Source: JAGXIT01 sp049293335
GTDB taxonomy: Bacteria > Patescibacteriota > Saccharimonadia > Saccharimonadales > UBA4665
Length of the DNA stretch: 53,080 nt
Assembly: GCA_049293335.1 (NCBI GenBank)
Contig: JBATSO010000066.1
Coordinates: 1 to 53,080 of the forward strand
Reading direction: 5' to 3'
Shown: positions 35,330-43,070 of the stretch, piece after piece
How the letters are laid out: every line of letters starts with the position of its first letter
Position numbering within the stretch: position 1 is the stretch's first letter
Position numbers and translations under genes: made by a program
The notes under the pieces: generated by a model
Seen by the model: the letters and a program-made list of their open reading frames with translations, nothing else
The model's database searches: none
Told to the model about the DNA's origin: nothing

Positions 35330-35380
35330 AGCATAATACTATTTCGTATGTTTGTCAATACCTTTTCTCTGTTGTACAAT
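35330..35380. promoter_or_regulatory. Divergent promoters with overlapping -35 boxes
   Basis: Plus strand: TTGTCA (35352-35357), 17 bases, TACAAT (35375-35380), six bases, smpB ATG. Minus strand: TTGACA (35358-35353), 17 bases, TATGCT (35335-35330), seven bases, ATG. The two -35 hexamers share five base pairs, so polymerase should bind only one way at a time. Confidence 0.75.
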
Positions 35381-35386
35381 GGGGGT

Positions 35387-35875
35387 ATGGCAAAAAAGGC
35401 TGGAAGGCGTGGGCATAAAAAGGCCGCACCTAACCAAACAAAGCTTATTCAAAACAAACGGGCGCGGCACGATTACACGCTCGGCGATTCTTTGGTGGTG
35501 GGTTTACAACTAACGGGCGCCGAAACCAAAAGCCTACGCATGGGCCATGGCCAACTGCGCGGCGCCTATGTAACCGTTAAAGACAACGAACTGTATTTGC
35601 TAAACGGCACGGTGCACGGCAGCAGCGGCATACCAATAGACGAATCAGACCAAGCCCGCACCCGTAAGCTACTGGCCAAACGCCGCGAAATCAACGCGCT
35701 CATAGAGGCCAAAACCCAGGGTCGCACCATCGTGCCGCTCGAAATCTTAACCAACGGGCGATTTATAAAGCTCCGCATAGCCATTGGTACGGGCAAAAAG
35801 CAGTACGATAAACGCCAGGCCCTCAAGAAAAAAGACGAAGAACGCACCATTCGCCGCGAAGTAAAACTAGCATGA
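35387..35875 (+). CDS. smpB: SsrA-binding protein SmpB
   Basis: The 162-residue partner of tmRNA in rescuing stalled ribosomes. The OB-like core is recognisable from IQNKRARHDYTLGDSLVVGL, GAETKSLRMGHGQL and HGSSGI, and the conserved basic tail is present (KKQYDKRQALKKKDEE). An N-terminal Lys/Arg stretch (AKKAGRRGHKKA) precedes it. The start is ATG 35387, six bases after TACAAT. The stop overlaps the ATG of the ABC-F gene as ATGA. Confidence 0.95.
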   Translation: MAKKAGRRGHKKAAPNQTKLIQNKRARHDYTLGDSLVVGLQLTGAETKSLRMGHGQLRGAYVTVKDNELYLLNGTVHGSSGIPIDESDQARTRKLLAKRREINALIEAKTQGRTIVPLEILTNGRFIKLRIAIGTGKKQYDKRQALKKKDEERTIRREVKLA

Positions 35876-37527
35876 TTGTTTCGGTCGACATAACCGAAAA
35901 GTCCTTCGGCAGCAAAGTGCTGTACGACAACTTGCGGTTCGACATTCAGCCAGGCGAAAAGCTCGGCATTATTGGCCGCAACGGCACCGGCAAATCTACG
36001 CTACTGCATATGATTACGGGCGAAGACACCGACTTTCAGGGCGAGATTGCCACCAAACGCGGCACCGTTATTATTGCTAGCAGGCAAGAGCACCATGGCC
36101 ACGAAGACAAGTCGGTGCTCGAGTACATTCAGGGGGACTTGCCCGAATTTGCCCGCTTGCATCACATTATTTCGAGCTACCCTGCGCACATGGGCGACGA
36201 CACCGCCAAACTACAACGCTACAGCGATGCACTAGAGCGTTTTACCCAGCTCGGCTATTTCCAGGTCGAAGACGAACTGGGGCAGGCACTGGAGGCATAC
36301 CAACTCTCGGCTGATAAACTCAGTTCACCCATGAGCGAACTAAGCGGCGGTCAAAAACGCATGGTCGAGCTTATAAAAGTACAGCGTTCAAAGGGCGACG
36401 TAGCGCTTATAGACGAGCCAACCAACCACATGGACTACGTCGCAAAACAAGCGTTCATAACCTGGCTAGGCGCCGCCCGAGAAGCCGTGGTGGTTATTAC
36501 CCACGACCGAGATGTGCTGGCCGAGGTCGACCGTATAATCGAAATTCGCAATGGCCGCGCCTACATTTTTAGGGGTAATTACGAACACTATCTGCGCGTT
36601 AACCGCGGGCAAATTACCTCGCAGGTAAACGAATACGACCTCATTCAACGGCGCATACAAAACCTGACGGCCGATGTTATTCGGTTTCGCCGCCTGAAAG
36701 AAAAATCGCGCGACCCAGGCACCATAAAACGCTTTAAGTCGCAGGAAGAAAAGGCCGCCACCGAGCTCGAAAAGCTTTCGGGCGCCGAAAAACCATCGTT
36801 CTGGATTGACCGCGACAACGCCGAACAGCTTGACCCCAAAATGACCGCTGCCTACCAAAAATACAAAGCCCGCAACATTCGGCTAGACACCCGCACCGCC
36901 GCAACCCGTTCCAGCCGCATGCTAGTACAAGCCCACGAACTTAGCCTGGGCTACGAACTACCCCTGTTTGATGGCATAAGTTTTACCGTGCGCGAAGGCG
37001 AGCGACTGCGCTTGCATGGTCGCAACGGCGCCGGCAAAACGACGCTTATGAACGCCATCATGGCCCGCGTGGAAAACACCTCGCTCACATCAACATTGTT
37101 TGCGGGTACGCTGGGCGCCGAAAAAGACCTGTCGCTTGGCCTGTACGAGCAAGAGATTACCGCCGAATATTTACCTATGACGTTGCAGCAGGCAATTTTA
37201 ACGGCCTACCAAGAGCGCGACTTGCCTGTTAATGAACAGAAAGTTCAGCAGCTACTGGGCGAATATTTGTTTGACCCGATCACCGATGGCGCTATGCTGG
37301 TCGGCAACCTGAGTGGCGGCCAAAAGGCTCGCCTGCAACTGATACGTATGCTAGCCGGCCAACCGAGTATTTTACTGCTCGACGAACCAACCAACCACCT
37401 CGACCTGCCCAGCATCGAAGAGCTCGAAGACGCGCTAGCCAATTACCACGGCGCTGTTATTTACATTTCGCACGATAGTTTTTTTGCCCGACACGTTGGC
37501 GGCGAAACAGTTTTGATAGGCGAGTAG
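35872..37527 (+). CDS. ABC-F family ATPase (ribosome-associated)
   Basis: A 551-residue soluble protein with two ABC domains and no membrane part: Walker A1 GRNGTGKST (about 36-44), signature LSGGQKRM and DEPTNHMD; Walker A2 GRNGAGKTT (about 384-392), LSGGQKAR and LLDEPTNHLD. The interdomain linker contains the helical arm expected for EttA/Uup/ARE-type proteins, which bind the ribosomal E site and resolve stalled or slow elongation. It begins four bases inside smpB, so the two ribosome-rescue factors are made from one message by coupled translation. Exact subfamily was not determined. Confidence 0.93.
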   Translation: MIVSVDITEKSFGSKVLYDNLRFDIQPGEKLGIIGRNGTGKSTLLHMITGEDTDFQGEIATKRGTVIIASRQEHHGHEDKSVLEYIQGDLPEFARLHHIISSYPAHMGDDTAKLQRYSDALERFTQLGYFQVEDELGQALEAYQLSADKLSSPMSELSGGQKRMVELIKVQRSKGDVALIDEPTNHMDYVAKQAFITWLGAAREAVVVITHDRDVLAEVDRIIEIRNGRAYIFRGNYEHYLRVNRGQITSQVNEYDLIQRRIQNLTADVIRFRRLKEKSRDPGTIKRFKSQEEKAATELEKLSGAEKPSFWIDRDNAEQLDPKMTAAYQKYKARNIRLDTRTAATRSSRMLVQAHELSLGYELPLFDGISFTVREGERLRLHGRNGAGKTTLMNAIMARVENTSLTSTLFAGTLGAEKDLSLGLYEQEITAEYLPMTLQQAILTAYQERDLPVNEQKVQQLLGEYLFDPITDGAMLVGNLSGGQKARLQLIRMLAGQPSILLLDEPTNHLDLPSIEELEDALANYHGAVIYISHDSFFARHVGGETVLIGE

Positions 37528-37622
37528 CAGAACCCCTTTACACGGCGCAGCGAAACAGATAGAATACTTTCTGTATTTAACTCCGCTTCGTGCGGAAAAA
37601 TAGGCACCTTATATCTAAATAT

Positions 37623-37665
37623 GCTCCGTGGCTGTTCCCTGGTTATTTGGGAAGAGACTCGGAGC
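37623..37665. other. Nested hairpin directly upstream of tRNA-Asn
   Basis: GCTCCG (37623-37628) pairs with CGGAGC (37660-37665). Inside it TTCCC (37635-37639) pairs with GGGAA (37649-37653). A smaller TCCGC...GCGGA hairpin lies about 35 bases before it. The gap between the ABC-F gene and the tRNA (37528-37671) holds nothing else recognisable. Confidence 0.5.
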
Positions 37666-37671
37666 AGCTAA

Positions 37672-37746
37672 TCCGGCTTAGCTCAGTGGTAGAGCGCCTC
37701 GCTGTTAACGAGGATGTCGCTGGTTCGAGCCCAGCAGCCGGAGCCA
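37672..37746 (+). tRNA. tRNA-Asn (GTT)
   Basis: The cloverleaf closes by eye: acceptor TCCGGCT with AGCCGGA, D stem GCTC/GAGC, anticodon stem CCTCG/CGAGG around CTGTTAA (anticodon GTT), and T arm GCTGG/CCAGC around TTCGAGC. The discriminator is G and the 3-prime CCA (37744-37746) is encoded in the DNA. Confidence 0.96.
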
Positions 37747-37780
37747 ATTTTGTGAAAGAGTGCTGTCAATAAGTACCGAG

Positions 37781-37815
37781 AAAGGTTTCAACAGATTGAG
37801 TTGAAGCCTTTTTTG
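37781..37815 (+). terminator. Intrinsic terminator after tRNA-Asn
   Basis: AAAGGTTTCAAC pairs with GTTGAAGCCTT through one G-T wobble, with a seven-base loop and six T residues after it. It lies 35 bases after the tRNA CCA. Confidence 0.85.
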
Positions 37816-37904
37816 ATTGATTTTGCAGTTCGCAAGTAGAGCCTTCAAGATTTTGTTCTTTTGAGCAGGTTACGAACTTTAGAAGATACTACGAGCGTTT
37901 TGGG

Positions 37905-38030
37905 CTAATTCTTCCTTTTCTCTTTGTACCTAGTTACGTATTTGTCATAGTCAAGCGTAGTAATACGTTCGTCTAGGCGGTCTTCGTATAGCTGTATAAT
38001 ACTGTTATCAGGAGTGATTAAATATGTCAC
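37905..38030 (-). pseudogene. Possible tail fragment of a serine recombinase
   Basis: A 41-codon GTG-start open frame on the minus strand containing IIQLYEDRLDERITTLDYD and ending YKEKRKN. The LYEDRLD-x-x-I-x-x-x-x-YD spacing resembles the coiled-coil region near the end of large serine recombinases. Only this piece is present, so it is a remnant at best. It overlaps the next fragment on the other strand, and one of the two calls may be chance. Confidence 0.3.
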
Positions 38031-38154
38031 AGGAATTACCCGAACTACTACCCCTAAACAAGCAAGTGAACTACTGCAAGTTCACACTAATGCGCTACGT
38101 GCCTGGGATAAAAAAGGCATTTTAAAAGCAATTTGGATTGGCGGGCGAAATTAA
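38014..38154 (+). pseudogene. Fragment of a MerR/IS607-type HTH domain
   Basis: A 46-codon GTG-start open frame containing TPKQASELLQVHTNALRAWD followed by KKGILKAI and ending GGRN. This is the helix-turn-helix of MerR-type regulators and of IS607 resolvases (pattern: KxAxxLLGVHxNTLRxWxKxGKIKAI). The rest of such a gene is missing, so it looks like a truncated remnant rather than a working protein. It lies in the 454-base gap between tRNA-Asn and the Ldh gene, where otherwise only the terminator and the opposite-strand scrap are found. Confidence 0.5.
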
Positions 38155-38200
38155 GACGTTATAGAAAGGAAGATTAAATGAAGTTCACGGAGCATAAAAA

Positions 38201-39211
38201 ATGAAAGTAAAAATCGATGACTTAAAAGTTAAAGTTGCGGAATTTTTAGTAAGCAGTGGTTTTACGAAAAAGGACGCCGATACCTTTACAGAGCTTGTGG
38301 TTGAGCAAGAGTTAGTTGGCAATCAGTTTAGTGCCGTTGGCGAACTGCCAAGTAAACAATCCCGCTTAATGAAAAATGCTGGCGACAACAAAGCAGAAGT
38401 TGTCGTCACAAAGCCAGCCGCAAAACTAGTTAAAGGTAATGGTCGGCTTGCACCGCTTATCACGGCTGACTATCTGGATGAGGTTATTGCCAAGGCTAAA
38501 GAGCAAGGCATCTACGCACTTGGCATTTACGACAGCACCTACAATGACTTTTTTGACGTATTTTGCCGACGTGTAGCAGCACAAGACTGTATTGCAATCA
38601 TAGTTGAGAACGGCGGACCACAAGGGGTTACACCATTTGGTGGCAAAACAGATGTTACGGGCACTAACCCGATTGCTTATGGGATACCAACAAATAAGTA
38701 TCCAATCGTATTTGATGCAGCTACTGCAATGCACGCCTACGGTCGGATTAAACAGTCCAAAGAAAGCGGCGAGAAGTTACCTGACAATGCGTATGTTGAT
38801 AAACAAGGCAATATAACCACTGACCCACAAATTGCATGCGCCGTGCTACCGTTTGGCGGATTTAAAGGTTTTGGCATCAACCTTTTGATAGATGTTCTAA
38901 GCGGTAGTCTAGTGAGGGGTAAAAGTGGCTTAGACCAGCCGCTAGATAGCCAACGCTACATAGGAACGCTTATTATCGTGATTGACCCAGCCGCTTTTGG
39001 TGAGATTACCAACTTTAAGGCATCTACCACTAAATTGGCTGAGGACATTTTGGCTGTTGAGCCGATAGACCCAAGCCAACCTGTACGTGTACCAGGCTAC
39101 CGAGGTGCAAAACGACGCGAAAAGTTTGAAGCTGATGGTGTTATAGAAATTGAAGACAAAGGATGGGATAGGTTTGAGGCTGCTTTAAATGAGGTACGTA
39201 GCAAAAAATGA
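38201..39211 (+). CDS. Malate/L-lactate/ureidoglycolate dehydrogenase family protein
   Basis: A 336-residue protein of the Ldh_2 family, NAD(P)-dependent oxidoreductases unrelated to Rossmann dehydrogenases. Family marks are VVEQELVGNQFSAVGELP near the N-terminus, TGTNPIAYGIPTNKYPIVFDAATA (the cofactor and substrate core), and LPFGGFKGFGINLLIDVLSG. Length is about normal. The substrate (malate, lactate, other 2-oxoacid) cannot be read from the sequence. GGAG lies about ten bases before the ATG. The stop overlaps the ATG of a truncated peptidase gene. Confidence 0.85.
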   Translation: MKVKIDDLKVKVAEFLVSSGFTKKDADTFTELVVEQELVGNQFSAVGELPSKQSRLMKNAGDNKAEVVVTKPAAKLVKGNGRLAPLITADYLDEVIAKAKEQGIYALGIYDSTYNDFFDVFCRRVAAQDCIAIIVENGGPQGVTPFGGKTDVTGTNPIAYGIPTNKYPIVFDAATAMHAYGRIKQSKESGEKLPDNAYVDKQGNITTDPQIACAVLPFGGFKGFGINLLIDVLSGSLVRGKSGLDQPLDSQRYIGTLIIVIDPAAFGEITNFKASTTKLAEDILAVEPIDPSQPVRVPGYRGAKRREKFEADGVIEIEDKGWDRFEAALNEVRSKK

Positions 39212-39414
39212 AGTTTGTTCTATGCTCAGAAGGCTTTCATACACCGAATATCGTGGAAGCGTGTGTAAAACTGGTCAGCAAATCACAAGACCAAATATCG
39301 GTAGGTATCATGAATGAAGCCTATGCAGTGCATGTCATTTTCATATCATATATACCACTAAAATCTAAGGCAAAGTCTCTAAGTTTAGCTAGCGTCAGGA
39401 TTCGAATCGACTGA
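39208..39414 (+). pseudogene. Truncated S51 peptidase / amidotransferase-like gene
   Basis: The first 43 residues (MKFVLCSEGFHTPNIVEACV, then SVGIMNEAYAV) match the beginning of Type 1 glutamine-amidotransferase-like / peptidase S51 (PepE-type) proteins, which are about 200-230 residues long. After about base 39337 the frame continues with unrelated residues and stops. It overlaps the Ldh gene by four bases (ATGA), so the intact ancestor was probably co-translated with it. The rest has been lost, apparently by a rearrangement joining it to the convergent gene at 39385-39936. Confidence 0.6.
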
Positions 39415-39936
39415 ATCAAACCGAGCCACGTAGCCTCTACATGACCAAAGGTCCGCGCACTGAGCAAAAGCTTCATACATATCGCTGGTCATAACAAGCA
39501 TCTTATATCCTGCACTAGCCACAAAAGTTGATCGCATAATATTTATATACGAAAGAAAACTATCCACAGGTTTTTGTTCGTCCTGACTGCTGTAAGGCAT
39601 GTTGCTGAGATCAACTACGTGAACGCCTTCTCCCCACTGAGACATGCCCGCTCGAAAATCAGTAGTTTCTCTGCTGTCTTTTGGGTAAAAAAATGTTGTC
39701 CCTACGTCCAATTTTTTCTGTACCTCTGTCTGTAAACTAGCTCCGAACAAAGCACCCTGACTTTCGCCTTGTACAACCGCAACGCTATATCCACCTCTCA
39801 GAGAGGAAAGATCCATAAAGTCGATAATAGATTCGAATTCAGCTCGATATTTTTCTATAAAAGACTGCAAATCTTCTTCTGGAAAGACAGGAAGACGGGG
39901 TTCTGTTTGATGAGGCGCGCGATAGATATCATTCAT
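39385..39936 (-). CDS. Hypothetical protein
   Basis: A 183-residue soluble protein that I do not recognise, acidic at both ends, with an alpha/beta look (GGYSVAVVQGESQGALFGASL; GEGVHVVDLSNMPY). It could be a Rossmann-like or phosphoribosyltransferase-like fold, but no motif settles it. The promoter is weak: TAAATT seven bases before the ATG. The frame starts at the edge of the remnant-rich stretch. Confidence 0.5.
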   Translation of the reverse strand: MNDIYRAPHQTEPRLPVFPEEDLQSFIEKYRAEFESIIDFMDLSSLRGGYSVAVVQGESQGALFGASLQTEVQKKLDVGTTFFYPKDSRETTDFRAGMSQWGEGVHVVDLSNMPYSSQDEQKPVDSFLSYINIMRSTFVASAGYKMLVMTSDMYEAFAQCADLWSCRGYVARFDSVDSNPDAS

Positions 39937-40142
39937 AATAAGTAATTTAACATATTCACTCGCATGATACTATTAAGCTAGCAGGGGCACAATCAACCAA
40001 TAATACAGGGTTGTTATGCTTTGCTATCTATTCCTCTAAGACGAGGTTAGTGCGCTTGGTGCTAATATAACCATACAACTTTCGTAAGCGCCGCTTCATA
40101 GCACTTCAGGAGCTACTAGAACTAACGCCGCTACTTTTGTTT

Positions 40143-40180
40143 CTGGCTTCAAACCAGCGACCTGATGGTTTACGGGATAT
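40143..40180 (-). other. tRNA 3-prime-half-like remnant
   Basis: Read on the minus strand this stretch has a GTA-containing loop, a CCATC stem half, AGGTC as the variable region, then CTGG-TTTGAAG-CCAG as a T-arm-like hairpin. The 5-prime half and the acceptor stem are missing and the anticodon stem is not matched, so it is at most a decayed piece of a tRNA. It lies in the 465-base gap 39937-40401, which otherwise holds only the weak frame at 40209-40370. Confidence 0.3.
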
Positions 40181-40208
40181 CTTTTTTTAAAAAGCTTCCT
40201 CTATCGTT

Positions 40209-40370
40209 GTGAGTACAAAACTAGATAATCGAGTCCATCACATAACTGTACAGGGCTTTTTATTTGGATTTGGACTACAAACTTGGATGTTTATAGCCCA
40301 AACGGAGATTGAAAAAACAGAGCATAGTAACTACTTCATTGGCTCTGGTATTATTAATGGAGTTTTTTAG
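40209..40370 (+). pseudogene. Short open frame of doubtful status
   Basis: A GTG-start frame of 53 codons with a hydrophobic middle (ITVQGFLFGFGLQTWMFIAQ) and no ribosome site. It could be one membrane helix of a lost gene. I see no family similarity. It is listed because the region contains several remnants. Confidence 0.2.
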
Positions 40371-40401
40371 GCGTTAATACATAACGACACAAAGGAATAG
40401 T

Positions 40402-40932
40402 ATGAATAAAAAATCTGCAATAATAATCGGTGTTTTTACAGGCTTACTACTGGTCACAGGTGCTGTACTGGCGTTTTCAACCACACACAAGAGCGACAAA
40501 GACCAACCAAACACAATCGTCAGCAATCAAACACCTACCAGGCCAGCGCCGAAACAACCTGAACCGCAAGACACAACGAGCAGTGCTATGAACCATGATC
40601 AAGCCCAAATGGCTTCCCATGGCTCGTATGTAACACTAGCTGACTATACGAAAAATACCCAAATGTATGCAGAATCGAAAAAAGTCTATTTTTTTCATGC
40701 AACCTGGTGTTCTGTTTGTCAAGCTATTGATACCGAAATAAAGGCCGGCATAACCAAAATACCCGCGGCCGTAACTATCATAAAAACTGATTTTGACAGC
40801 TCAACCGACCTTAGAAAAAAATATGGCGTTACCAACCAATACACTTTTGTGCAGGTAGACAACGATGGGAACGAAACTGCACAATGGTCGGCAACCTCAT
40901 TCCAAAAAGCACTTAACGGCATAGCTATCTAA
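40402..40932 (+). CDS. Membrane-anchored thioredoxin-like protein
   Basis: A 176-residue protein with an N-terminal membrane anchor (about residues 5-26), a Pro/Gln/Thr-rich linker (to about 75) and a thioredoxin-like domain. The site is FFHATWCSVCQAID (Cys-Ser-Val-Cys) with VTNQYTFVQVDNDG as the cis-Pro-position loop, although no Pro is present there. It would act outside the membrane as a reductant receiver from the CcdA-like protein encoded six bases downstream. AAAGGAA precedes the ATG. Confidence 0.85.
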   Translation: MNKKSAIIIGVFTGLLLVTGAVLAFSTTHKSDKDQPNTIVSNQTPTRPAPKQPEPQDTTSSAMNHDQAQMASHGSYVTLADYTKNTQMYAESKKVYFFHATWCSVCQAIDTEIKAGITKIPAAVTIIKTDFDSSTDLRKKYGVTNQYTFVQVDNDGNETAQWSATSFQKALNGIAI

Positions 40933-40937
40933 ACCAC

Positions 40938-41666
40938 ATGCTTATGACACTGCTGCTTTCTTACGTTGCAGGTTTTCTTACGGTGTTTGCGCCCTGCATG
41001 TTGCCATTGCTGCCCATTGTATTGGGCGGCAGCGTCAGTGCCGACAAAAAAGACAGGCGGCGACCATATATCATTACCGCCAGTCTTGGCATTTCGCTCA
41101 TACTTTTTACGTTATTGCTTAAAGTTTCTACTGCACTTATTGGCGTTGAGCCCAGAGTGTGGGCTATAACATCTGGCGTTTTAGTAATTATTTTAGGCTT
41201 TTTTATGTTGTTTCCAGGTCTGTGGGTTTATATAATTGGCCACTTAGGGGTTGAGCACCGCTCACAGGGGTTACTTAGTAAAGCTTACAAACAAGAAAAT
41301 GGCATGTTGTCGGCAGTCCTTATTGGCGCCGCACTTGGACCTGTGTTCAACAGTTGCAGCCCAACGTATGCGTGGGTCCTGGCAACAGTGTTACCTACAA
41401 ACACAATACAGGGCATGTTATATTTGGCATTTTATGTTCTAGGAGTTACAACGACCTTGCTGGCCATAGCGCTACTTGGACGCAAGCTGATAGATCGAGT
41501 AAAATGGGCCAGTAACCCAAGGGGGTGGTTTCAGCGAAGTTTAGCTGTTTTATTTATAGTCGTAGGTGTTTTTGTGGCAACTGGTTGGAGTAAACAAGTT
41601 CAAACATACTTAGTCAAAAAAGACTTTTTACATATAAAAGTTTTAGAAGAAAAATTGGTTCCTTAA
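40938..41666 (+). CDS. CcdA/DsbD-like thiol-electron transporter
   Basis: A 242-residue membrane protein with six helices of the cytochrome c biogenesis/DsbD transmembrane family. The paired cysteines lie in FAPCMLPLLPIVLGG and in FNSCSPTYAW, the two membrane positions that carry electrons from cytoplasmic thioredoxin across the membrane. It follows the anchored thioredoxin-like gene by six bases, so both should form one reducing route. Target proteins are unknown. Confidence 0.9.
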   Translation: MLMTLLLSYVAGFLTVFAPCMLPLLPIVLGGSVSADKKDRRRPYIITASLGISLILFTLLLKVSTALIGVEPRVWAITSGVLVIILGFFMLFPGLWVYIIGHLGVEHRSQGLLSKAYKQENGMLSAVLIGAALGPVFNSCSPTYAWVLATVLPTNTIQGMLYLAFYVLGVTTTLLAIALLGRKLIDRVKWASNPRGWFQRSLAVLFIVVGVFVATGWSKQVQTYLVKKDFLHIKVLEEKLVP

Positions 41667-41694
41667 TAGTACGTTCAGCTACAAAATTACCAAA

Positions 41695-42333
41695 TTAACA
41701 GCGGGCGGTGGTGAATACGTCTGGCTGGCCGGTGGGGCGGGTGCGTTTGAGTTCGTAGAAACTTTTGGCAGTAGCGAGCGCTGCCAGGCCATCCCAAATT
41801 TGCAGGCTTTCTTCGAGCGCGGGTAGCTCGTTTAGCACAGGACCAAAGTAGCCTTGCTGCGTACCATCTGCCAGTGTGAAAATGATGAGCGGCACGCCCA
41901 CATCGTTGCCTACAACTTTAAGCGCGGCTTGCAGTGAATCTTTTAAACTTGCGTCGTACGATGTGTCGTCGGCCGCGCTGGCAAGCTCAGTTGGCAACTG
42001 CAATTCGTTCAGCACAGTCGCTATCATTGTGTCGTCGAAGGGCAGACCAGCAATGTGGAATTTGACACCAAAGCTCGTATAAAGTTCGAGCATTTTTTCG
42101 GGGTGGTGCTGGGCGGCGGCCGCAATCACACGCTGCACCCTGTGGCCAGCGCGGTGAGTGCTGGCGTACTTAGACTCATTCTCACGCACGGCAAGTTCAT
42201 TATTTTTCAGCGCCAGGCTAAATTGTCGCCAGCTCATGTCAATCTCGCGGTGAGCGCTCACCTGTAGTAGCCACCGACTAGTAATCCAGCAAAATGGACA
42301 ACATGGGTCAAAGTAAAAATCAATGGTTTGCAT
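41695..42333 (-). CDS. DsbA-fold oxidoreductase (Rv2466c-like)
   Basis: A 212-residue thioredoxin-fold protein with a helical insertion. The start FYFDPCCPFCWITSRWLL (active site CPFC) closely resembles mycobacterial Rv2466c, the mycothiol-dependent DsbA-like reductase, and VPLIIFTLADG supplies the cis-Pro loop. No signal peptide is present, so it acts in the cytoplasm. Whether this organism has mycothiol is unknown. TATACT ends six bases before the ATG and the gene is divergent from mpg, with 33 bases between start codons. Confidence 0.82.
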   Translation of the reverse strand: MQTIDFYFDPCCPFCWITSRWLLQVSAHREIDMSWRQFSLALKNNELAVRENESKYASTHRAGHRVQRVIAAAAQHHPEKMLELYTSFGVKFHIAGLPFDDTMIATVLNELQLPTELASAADDTSYDASLKDSLQAALKVVGNDVGVPLIIFTLADGTQQGYFGPVLNELPALEESLQIWDGLAALATAKSFYELKRTRPTGQPDVFTTARC

Positions 42334-42339
42334 AGAGTT

Positions 42340-42360
42340 AGTATAGCAACAGGGTATAGT
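42340..42360. promoter_or_regulatory. Back-to-back -10 boxes of two divergent leaderless genes
   Basis: Minus-strand TATACT (42345-42340) and plus-strand TATAGT (42355-42360) each lie six bases from their ATG (42333 and 42367). The expected -35 sites fall around or inside the opposite start codon, so the two promoters must interfere with each other. Confidence 0.7.
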
Positions 42361-42366
42361 AGAAGT

Positions 42367-42945
42367 ATGACGCTAGATTTTCTTACGCAACCAGCCGAAG
42401 AAGTCGGCCCAAAGCTGCTCGGTTGCATACTAGAGCGCCAGATTGGCGGCCACACTATTGCCGTTCGAATTGTTGAAACCGAGGCGTATGACCAAGAGGA
42501 CGAGGCTAGTCATGCGCACGGCGGCAAGAAAAACCGCAGCGCCGTCATGTTTGGGCCAGCCGGCCATTTGTACGTGTATTTTACTTACGGCATGCACTAT
42601 TGTTGCAATGTTGTGTGTGGACCAGAGGGCTACGGTGCGGGCGTGCTTATTCGGGCAGTCGAGCCACTCGCTGGCGAGCGCCAGATGGCTGAAAACCGCG
42701 GCGGAATAACTGGCAAAAATGTTTCGAATGGCCCAGGCAAGCTATGCCAGGCCCTCGCTATAGACCTTTCAATGAACGGGCATAATTTACGCATGCAGCC
42801 ACTAGTTTTAAAAGCAGGCAGTCTTGCGCCACACGAAGCAATTGTTTCGGCAAAACGCATCGGTATTTCGAAAGCCAAAAACGAGCTAAGACGGTTCTAT
42901 ATAAAAGACAACCCTTACGTTTCTTACGTTTCGCGTCCCGAATAA
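42367..42945 (+). CDS. DNA-3-methyladenine glycosylase (AAG/Mpg family)
   Basis: A 192-residue base-excision repair enzyme that removes alkylated purines. The family signature VRIVETEAYDQEDEASHA contains the catalytic Glu, and YVYFTYGMHYCCNVV holds the intercalating Tyr region; LIRAVEPLAG and NGPGKLCQAL follow. It is a single compact domain of normal length. The start is ATG 42367 after TATAGT; the ORF upstream of it belongs to promoter sequence. Confidence 0.94.
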   Translation: MTLDFLTQPAEEVGPKLLGCILERQIGGHTIAVRIVETEAYDQEDEASHAHGGKKNRSAVMFGPAGHLYVYFTYGMHYCCNVVCGPEGYGAGVLIRAVEPLAGERQMAENRGGITGKNVSNGPGKLCQALAIDLSMNGHNLRMQPLVLKAGSLAPHEAIVSAKRIGISKAKNELRRFYIKDNPYVSYVSRPE

Positions 42946-43070
42946 AATATGGGCTACTTCAGGCTTTTGTATGCTAATTCTCAGTTTTAGTAAAAAATCT
43001 TACTGTAATATTTTGAAAATTTCTCTTAAATCTTTTTAGAAGTTACTAACTGTAAGGGGGCATAGGGTGT

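Noticed and set aside
37531..37600. TCCGC...GCGGA hairpin as a terminator for the ABC-F gene
   Set aside because: It is followed by A residues, not T, on the coding strand; it may end antisense transcription instead.
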